From NCBI GenBank assembly GCA_023430975.1, contig JAEYYB010000134.1, positions 1-18,399 on the forward strand: a DNA stretch of 18,399 bases. The letters run 5' to 3'. The notes below the pieces were generated by a model. That model was not told the origin of the DNA, did no database searches, and was given only the letters and a program-made list of their open reading frames with translations. Positions 13,917-18,399 of this stretch are shown one piece after another. Each line of letters begins with the position of its first letter. Position 1 is the stretch's first letter. The position numbers and the translations under genes were made by a program. The DNA is from Bacillota bacterium. GTDB taxonomy: Bacteria > Bacillota > Clostridia > Acetivibrionales > DSM-2933.

Positions 13917-14741
13917 ATGGATAATGTGATAAAATTTATTCAGTCAACCTTTGGGAATATGAATTCACCGGTAATGTATACTATTAAATCTTTAGGGATA
14001 ATACTTATTGCTATAGTTGTTGTAAAAGTAGGTAATTTTATTATCAAGAAAACTTTTGAAAAGCAAAAGAACTTTAAATACAGTCTAAACATAAAACGCC
14101 TTAACACCATGTCAACCCTGACAAGAAGCATATTTAAGTATATGATATACACTATTGCGGTTATATCAATATTAACAGATGTTTTTGATATTAAATCAGT
14201 ACTGACTGCAGCAGGTATAGGGGGTTTAGCCATAGGTTTTGGTGCACAAAGCCTCATCAAAGATGTGATATCGGGATTTTTTATTGTATTCGAAAATCAA
14301 TTTGAGGTTGGTGACATTATTACCATTGATAACCTCAATGGAACAGTAGAACATATTGAATTAAGGGTTACCCGAATAAGAAATGCCAACGGAGACCTTT
14401 ATATTATACCTAATGGAGAAATTAAAAAAATTATAAATCATTCAAAAGGCAACAAAACATCAAACATCGATATCCCCATATCCTACGAGGCAGATTTAAG
14501 CAAGGTCGTAGATATTATAAACAAGATATGCGAAGATGTAGTAAAAGAATTTGAAGTAATAGTAGAAGCACCAAAAATATTGGGAGTTACAGAGTTTCAT
14601 AAGGATAATTTAGTTTTGAGAGTAACAACCAAAACTTTACCAAATGAACATTTCGCGGTTGAAAGAAGATTTCGAGAACTTGTTAAGGATGAATTCAGTA
14701 AGGCAAATATAGAGTTTTATTACAGACAGAGGCCATTATAA
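13917..14741 (+). CDS. MscS-family mechanosensitive channel
   Basis: A 274-residue small-conductance mechanosensitive channel, a heptamer that opens under membrane tension to release solutes in osmotic downshock. Helices are at about residues 21-45, 71-88 and 94-128. The third, pore-lining helix carries the signature AAGIGGLAIGFGAQSLIKDV and runs into GFFIVFENQFEVGD. The beta domain (ITIDNLNGTVEHIELRVTRI, then YIIPNGEI) and C-terminal alpha-beta domain follow, ending EFYYRQRPL. The length is near that of E. coli MscS (286). It has a GAGG ribosome binding site 11 bases before ATG. A TATAAT at 13858-13863 may be its promoter, but the -35 is poor. The DUF951 gene follows 45 bp later, an mscS-DUF951 pairing I recall from other Firmicutes. 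Confidence 0.94.
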   Translation: MDNVIKFIQSTFGNMNSPVMYTIKSLGIILIAIVVVKVGNFIIKKTFEKQKNFKYSLNIKRLNTMSTLTRSIFKYMIYTIAVISILTDVFDIKSVLTAAGIGGLAIGFGAQSLIKDVISGFFIVFENQFEVGDIITIDNLNGTVEHIELRVTRIRNANGDLYIIPNGEIKKIINHSKGNKTSNIDIPISYEADLSKVVDIINKICEDVVKEFEVIVEAPKILGVTEFHKDNLVLRVTTKTLPNEHFAVERRFRELVKDEFSKANIEFYYRQRPL

Positions 14742-14786
14742 AGCAACTATCATAAACATAACATGTTACTTTACGGAGGAAACCTA

Positions 14787-14984
14787 ATGCCAATCAAATT
14801 TAATGTCGGTGATATAGTAGAAATGAAAAAACAGCACCCATGCGGAAGCAAGGAGTGGGAGGTAATGCGAACCGGTGCAGATTTCCGAATTAAGTGTCTT
14901 GGTTGCTCGCATCAGGTAATGCTTCCACGACCAAAATTCGAGAAAAATGTAAAGAAAATAATTAAATCCGTAGGAGACTGTTGA
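14787..14984 (+). CDS. DUF951 family small Cys-containing protein
   Basis: A 65-residue protein from ATG 14787, chosen because GGAGG lies 7 bases upstream; an in-frame ATG 24 bases earlier has no such site. It shows the family pattern: FNVGDIVEMKKQHPCGSKEWEV, then TGADFRIKCLGCSHQVMLPR, with Cys residues in HPCG and CLGC that could bind a metal. The family is widespread in Firmicutes, usually one copy beside mscS or engD/ychF-type genes; its role is unknown. It follows mscS closely and probably shares its transcript. Confidence 0.9.
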   Translation: MPIKFNVGDIVEMKKQHPCGSKEWEVMRTGADFRIKCLGCSHQVMLPRPKFEKNVKKIIKSVGDC

Positions 14985-15020
14985 ATTTTTAATTATATAA
15001 TCCAACATTTTCTGCTAGCA

Positions 15021-15029
15021 TGGTATAAT
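15021..15029 (+). promoter_or_regulatory. Extended -10 promoter of the two-component pair
   Basis: TGGTATAAT at 15021-15029 is a perfect extended -10 element (TG-N-TATAAT). No good -35 is visible, which such promoters tolerate. Transcription should start near 15036, about 40 nt before the response regulator ATG. Confidence 0.6.
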
Positions 15030-15076
15030 ATATACAACTGTTTTAAATGAAAATTTACTTTGGAGACATGTTAATA

Positions 15077-15733
15077 ATGATAAATATAATAATAGCAGAT
15101 GATCAAGTAATTCTTAGAGAAAGTCTCAAACAATCAATCGAACTGGATACCAATTTAAATGTGGTTGCTAGTGCCAAAAATGGTAAGGAGGCTTTTGAGC
15201 TATGTCATAAGTTTGTTACCGATGTTGTACTTATGGATATTCAAATGCCTGAATACGATGGCATAGAAGGAACAAGACTGATAAAGGATAAGTTTAATCA
15301 TATCAAGATATTGATGCTAACCTCTTTTCAAGATGAGGAATTTATTTCTCAAGCACTTAGTTATGGTGCAGATGGTTACCTTCTTAAAGATGTCAGTTCT
15401 GATATGCTTAAACTTGCAATCAAAAATGTTCATATGGGTATACCTGTCATACATAAAAACGCCTTAGCCGTATTAACAAAGAATTTCACAAGACAAGATA
15501 GAACACATTTAGCAGTTGACTTGGTAAGTAATCATACAAACATCCGCTTTACGCCAAGAGAATTAGAAATAATAAGTTTAGTTGCAAAAGGAAAAACAAA
15601 TAATGAAATCGCGAAAGACGTCTGCCTTAGTAAGGGAAGAGTCGCCAATATAATAACCGACATTTTTGAAAAAACGGGGTTGAATGATAGGACAGAACTA
15701 GCTATATATGCCATTAGAAATGGAATAGATTAA
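15077..15733 (+). CDS. NarL/LuxR-type response regulator
   Basis: A 218-residue regulator from ATG 15077, placed 10 bases after GGAGA; two upstream in-frame ATGs (15047, 15068) lack usable sites. The receiver (about 1-118) has the acidic pair in IIIADDQ, phospho-acceptor Asp54 (VLMDIQMP), Thr82 (MLTSF) and Lys104 (LLKD), all intact. The C-terminal LuxR-type helix-turn-helix (about 155-215) reads FTPRELEIISLVAKGKTNNE with a recognition helix around SKGRVANIITDIF. It is followed 61 bp later by an AgrC-like histidine kinase, its likely partner. Kinases of that family usually work with LytTR-type regulators, so a NarL-type output is noteworthy. It may control the agr-like genes 2 kb upstream (inference). 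Confidence 0.92.
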   Translation: MINIIIADDQVILRESLKQSIELDTNLNVVASAKNGKEAFELCHKFVTDVVLMDIQMPEYDGIEGTRLIKDKFNHIKILMLTSFQDEEFISQALSYGADGYLLKDVSSDMLKLAIKNVHMGIPVIHKNALAVLTKNFTRQDRTHLAVDLVSNHTNIRFTPRELEIISLVAKGKTNNEIAKDVCLSKGRVANIITDIFEKTGLNDRTELAIYAIRNGID

Positions 15734-15794
15734 CCAAGTGCTAATTTTAATGAGTAGTATATTAATAATATTTTTTAACTGGGAGCAATAAAAA

Positions 15795-17126
15795 TTGATT
15801 ATAGATATTTCTACAATAATTTCTGTTTATAATAATACATTAGAGAGCATTTTCATTATACTTTACTATACTTTCCTTACTGATCAAAAGAAGTTTGTCC
15901 AAAGTAATAAGTTAAAATCATTATTATGTGTACTTACATATAATGTATTTTGCTTATTTGCTGACGCACTTGTACCATCAAGTATTAAGATATTTTTATA
16001 TCTAATTTTCTGGGTTATTTTTATTGGAAATATCACAAAAACACCTTTTTTACAATCCTTTACAACAGCAGCAATTATATTTATACTACTCATCTTGTCT
16101 GAATTAATAATGCTTTCTTCATCTATGGTAATAACTCAAAAGAGCTATCAAGATTTATTGAATACACCTAAATTTTATCTTATTGGTGGATTAATTGTTA
16201 AATTTATTCAATTATTATTACTATTTTTCTTAAATAAATATAATATAAAATTATTGAATTTCAAATTATTTAAAAAGAAAAAAAACATATTATCAACTGG
16301 GTTAGTGCAAATTTTAGCATTCTCCTTATTCTGTGTGGCATTTTTTTGGAAAGGAGAGTACAATGGACAACAGTCAATAATTAATCAAGCTTTAGCACTA
16401 ACATTATGCCTCCTAACGATGATATTCGGCATAATCGATTATAAAGAGAGACAAAAGGAAATGAAAGTAAGTTATAAGTTAAAGCTTCAAGAAGCTAACT
16501 TCCAAAACATGGAGAAACTTATTAGTATTTTAAGAAAGAATCATCATGATATTGGAAACCATCTGAATACAATCTTGGCAATTAGCAAGAATAGAAAAGA
16601 TGATACTTTAGATAATCTGGAAGAATATGTCGGCACACTTACAGACAGCATAAAATCCTCTTTTAAATCGTACAATTCAGGTAATAGCTATATTAATGGT
16701 CTACTGGCAGTAAAGTATAATGAGGCAATAGAGAAAGGAATACATCTTGAAGTTGACTTTGATGCAAAGTTTGATCTACTTCATATAAGTGATCAAGTAC
16801 TGATAAGCATTATTAGCAATATAATTGATAATGCTTTTGATGCAATGGAAAATTTAGCCCATTCTGAGCATAAATTCATTTCTATATCTGGATATGTAGA
16901 AAACAATATGTACAATCTTTCAATATGCAATAATGGTCCAGTAATTTCAAAGCAAAACCTGGGTAAAATATTTGATCTTGGTTTTTCTACAAAGGACACT
17001 ATAAGTGGATATAATGGCTATGGTCTTTATATTGTCGGACAATATGTAAAGGATTATAATGGTGAAATTACTGTTACCAGTAATGAGGATGAAACTGAGT
17101 TTTTAATGAGGTTTCCTTTATACTAA
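15795..17126 (+). CDS. AgrC-like sensor histidine kinase (GHKL type)
   Basis: A 443-residue kinase, starting at TTG 15795 with GGGAGC 9 bases upstream and no better start. Six or seven hydrophobic segments (about residues 15-215) form the sensor. The phosphorylation helix has KNHHDIGNHLNTIL with His251 as acceptor (H-D-x-x-N-H pattern of the HPK10 group). The ATPase part has the N box IISNIIDNAFDAM (Asn346), a G1 box ICNNGPVI followed by KIFDLGFSTKD, and G2 GYNGYGLYIV. All residues for activity seem present. The loop motif KYNIKLLNFK (148-157) is shared with the kinase-less receptor at 12702-13583. It probably senses a cyclic peptide such as the AgrD product upstream and phosphorylates the NarL-type regulator preceding it. 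Confidence 0.9.
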   Translation: MIIDISTIISVYNNTLESIFIILYYTFLTDQKKFVQSNKLKSLLCVLTYNVFCLFADALVPSSIKIFLYLIFWVIFIGNITKTPFLQSFTTAAIIFILLILSELIMLSSSMVITQKSYQDLLNTPKFYLIGGLIVKFIQLLLLFFLNKYNIKLLNFKLFKKKKNILSTGLVQILAFSLFCVAFFWKGEYNGQQSIINQALALTLCLLTMIFGIIDYKERQKEMKVSYKLKLQEANFQNMEKLISILRKNHHDIGNHLNTILAISKNRKDDTLDNLEEYVGTLTDSIKSSFKSYNSGNSYINGLLAVKYNEAIEKGIHLEVDFDAKFDLLHISDQVLISIISNIIDNAFDAMENLAHSEHKFISISGYVENNMYNLSICNNGPVISKQNLGKIFDLGFSTKDTISGYNGYGLYIVGQYVKDYNGEITVTSNEDETEFLMRFPLY

Positions 17127-17173
17127 AAAAGGTTGTAGGTTTTAATGCTTATAGGTCATAAGTTAGAAAAACG

Positions 17174-17359
17174 GCATCTGCCAACAATCTGGATACTTAC
17201 AAGTATCTCGAATATATCTTCTGACAACTGCTAGGCCTTAGATTTACACCAGATGATCCTGTACTGGATGAATATTTGACTTGGTCTGAAAAGGTTCAAC
17301 TGGAGTGTAAAATACAGAACACAAGTCAGAAACAGGAGGATTGTAGTGAAACAGCATAA
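17174..17359 (+). pseudogene. IS66-family transposase, C-terminal remnant
   Basis: In one frame the sequence reads ASANNLDTYKYLEYIF, a TGA stop, then QLLGLRFTPDDPVLDEYLTW followed by SEKVQLECK and a tail to TAA at 17357-17359. The order (A-N-x-L-x-x-Y-x-Y-L-x-Y-I/L-F, then D-x-x-L-x-x-x-L-x-W-S at the end) is the typical C-terminus of IS66 transposases. The internal stop, and two or more stops upstream of it, show that it is dead. The rest of the transposase is missing, so the element was deleted at its left side, close to the kinase stop codon. Confidence 0.75.
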
Positions 17360-17562
17360 TGTTGGCTGTACTACGTGCTCATTAATATTCAATGGCAACA
17401 AAAAGTGGTACACCAAAGGAGTTGATAATCAGTCTGTTGCACGTAATTAATAGTACCAATCCCCTTACGAACTTTACCGGCACTTTTATTGTACCACGAA
17501 TAAAGGTTCTATAAGTAGATATTCAGTTTCATTGATTGTGGTGATAGCTACAATCATTATTA

Positions 17563-17596
17563 TCTGTTGCAAAACTAATCTTAGTTTTGCAACAGA
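17563..17596. repeat. Perfect 16-bp dyad resembling abutted IS ends
   Basis: TCTGTTGCAAAACTAA (17563-17578) and TTAGTTTTGCAACAGA (17581-17596) are exact inverted copies separated by only TC. Several IS families have terminal repeats beginning with CTGTTGCAAA. Two ends brought together in this way suggest an IS whose interior was lost. There is no T run, so a terminator role is unlikely. Confidence 0.6.
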
Positions 17597-17650
17597 CCCT
17601 TTGAAAGTAAAATTTAAACCTTTACGCAAAATCCAATTCTACAATCGTTT

Positions 17651-18088
17651 TTAATCCTGCGATTTATTAAGTCTAGCAATTAATAATATAACATTCATGA
17701 ATCCACATAAAGGTCTTCCTTCTTCAAGCTCTATGCTAAATATTTCTCCAGAAATAGTACTTATATGCAAATGATTTATTTTACTCGGCAGCATTTTGTG
17801 TTTATAAATATCAATATTTGCATCATCAATTTCACTTAATAGTAATGAGTTCTTATTATTACCATTAACCCAATAAAGTTTATTATCAGACAATAATGCT
17901 AAGTATCTATCTTTTGCATAGGAAGCAATTATGGGTATCTCATTAGTATCTATCAAATTATACCCTATAATCTCATCTTGAATTTGTGAATCGAAATTTT
18001 CAAAAAACTTAGTAAAGCTACCTTCTTCTCCATTATTTAAAAAATGTTTTTTTATTCTGTTAACCTTACTATTAGTTAATTTCCACAT
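17651..18088 (-). CDS. Unrecognised small protein, possible immunity protein
   Basis: I do not recognise this 145-residue soluble protein. It begins MWKLTNSKVNRIKKHFLNNG. The middle and C-terminal part look like alternating beta strands (PIIASYAKDRYLALLSDNKL, YWVNG, then INHLHISTISGEIFSIELEE) closed by a helix (GFMNVILLIARLN), a pattern that could be a PH-like or other small beta fold. There is no signal or membrane segment. It starts 6 bp after the stop of the toxin-like fragment upstream on the same strand, with GGGGAG inside that fragment's last codons. Such tight coupling is typical of toxin and immunity genes, which is the only ground for the suggestion. Confidence 0.5.
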   Translation of the reverse strand: MWKLTNSKVNRIKKHFLNNGEEGSFTKFFENFDSQIQDEIIGYNLIDTNEIPIIASYAKDRYLALLSDNKLYWVNGNNKNSLLLSEIDDANIDIYKHKMLPSKINHLHISTISGEIFSIELEEGRPLCGFMNVILLIARLNKSQD

Positions 18089-18094
18089 ATTATT

Positions 18095-18307
18095 TTATTC
18101 TCCCCTTAATACTTTCTGGAAAATTGCCTCTTGAGCATTTACTTTTTCAAAGCTATACCCTAATGCTTTCGCTACTCCTGGTTTAAAAAATCTTGGATTT
18201 ATTATACATAAACCAGTAACACTTATTTTATTAGCACCTGATTCTATAGCCTCTTTTTCCATATATTCAACTATTCTATTCTGAAACATACGGCCAATTT
18301 GGCACAC
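18095..18307 (-). pseudogene. Truncated C-terminal fragment, toxin-domain-like
   Basis: An open frame of at most 70 codons (GTG 18307; ATG at 18262 is also possible) without a convincing ribosome binding site. An in-frame TAA lies just upstream of the GTG, near 18329. The recognisable part reads FQNRIVEYMEKEAIESGANK, ISVTGLCIINPRFFKPGVAK and ALGYSFEKVN. It resembles the last segment of domains I recall at the C-terminus of large polymorphic toxins (R/S-V-x-G-x-x-I-x-N-P-R, then G-Y-x-F), but this could not be verified. The N-terminal part is missing, probably by rearrangement near 18300. It is coupled to the small gene downstream. Confidence 0.4.
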
Positions 18308-18399
18308 AAGTAACCAAAGCGTATGTCTTTACGCCTTTTAGTCTTTTGTTTTTAATTCCGACTTAAGATGCTTTGGGCTCCAGAGACACCTTAAATCCT
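18308..18399. other. Right edge, origin unclear
   Basis: No frame is convincingly coding to the end of the window. One minus-strand frame is open for about 30 codons (VGIKNKRLKGVKTYALVTC) and may be the end of another gene or IS transposase that joined the toxin-like fragment. I cannot assign it. Confidence 0.3.

Larger units (their letters stand above)
17127..17650. other. Mobile-element scar downstream of the kinase
   Basis: No intact gene. It contains the IS66-type remnant (17174-17359) and a perfect 16-bp dyad (17563-17596). The DNA between them, including CTGTTGCACG near 17432 and TTTACCGGCACTTTTATTG near 17473, may be further IS end sequence, but I cannot assign it. Confidence 0.5.

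Overview
The window looks like a low-GC, endospore-forming Clostridia chromosome. The main reasons are a minus-strand alpha/beta-type small acid-soluble spore protein, a clostridial cyclic-lactone (AgrD-type) signal peptide, a DUF951 gene, a 444-residue type I glutamine synthetase followed by an ANTAR regulator, AT-rich intergenic DNA and strong GGAGG ribosome binding sites. A member of the Ruminiclostridium/Acetivibrio group would fit, but that placement is inference from protein style, not from a search.

Left part (1-4.9 kb): the left edge holds the 5' end of a group IIC intron (minus strand) sitting directly behind a 16-bp terminator hairpin that serves the spore-protein gene. Next come two copies of a palindromic repeat, a two-CBS-domain protein, a membrane-anchored lipase/esterase with an Ig-like domain, a cluster of five DnaA-box-like sequences, a third copy of the palindromic repeat, and a GT-C type membrane glycosyltransferase.

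Middle (4.9-12.4 kb): rho encodes a transcription terminator with a roughly 300-residue charged insertion and has a consensus promoter. It is followed by an unrecognised Cys-rich protein, a rubredoxin, a STAS anti-anti-sigma-like protein, and a nitrogen module: glnA, an ANTAR RNA-binding regulator, and a class I glutamine amidotransferase of the gamma-glutamyl-GABA hydrolase type. Both glnA and the ANTAR gene are preceded by an intrinsic terminator whose 5' arm overlaps a small hairpin with an AAUGGN six-base loop. This matches the known ANTAR target pattern (A at loop position 1, G at position 4), so the regulator probably controls glnA and itself by antitermination.

Right part (12.4-17.1 kb): a split peptide-signalling locus. 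A six-helix AgrC-like receptor that lacks both the phospho-accepting histidine and the ATPase domain is followed 20 bp later by an agrD-like peptide gene and a strong terminator. After mscS and a DUF951 gene comes a NarL-type response regulator with a full-length AgrC-like histidine kinase whose sensor half is a paralogue of the kinase-less protein. No agrB is present in the window. This is the most unusual arrangement here.

Right edge (17.1-18.4 kb): a scar of mobile DNA, with an IS66-type transposase C-terminal remnant, a 16-bp perfect dyad resembling two abutted IS ends, and on the minus strand a truncated toxin-like C-terminal fragment followed 6 bp later by a small protein that could be its immunity partner.
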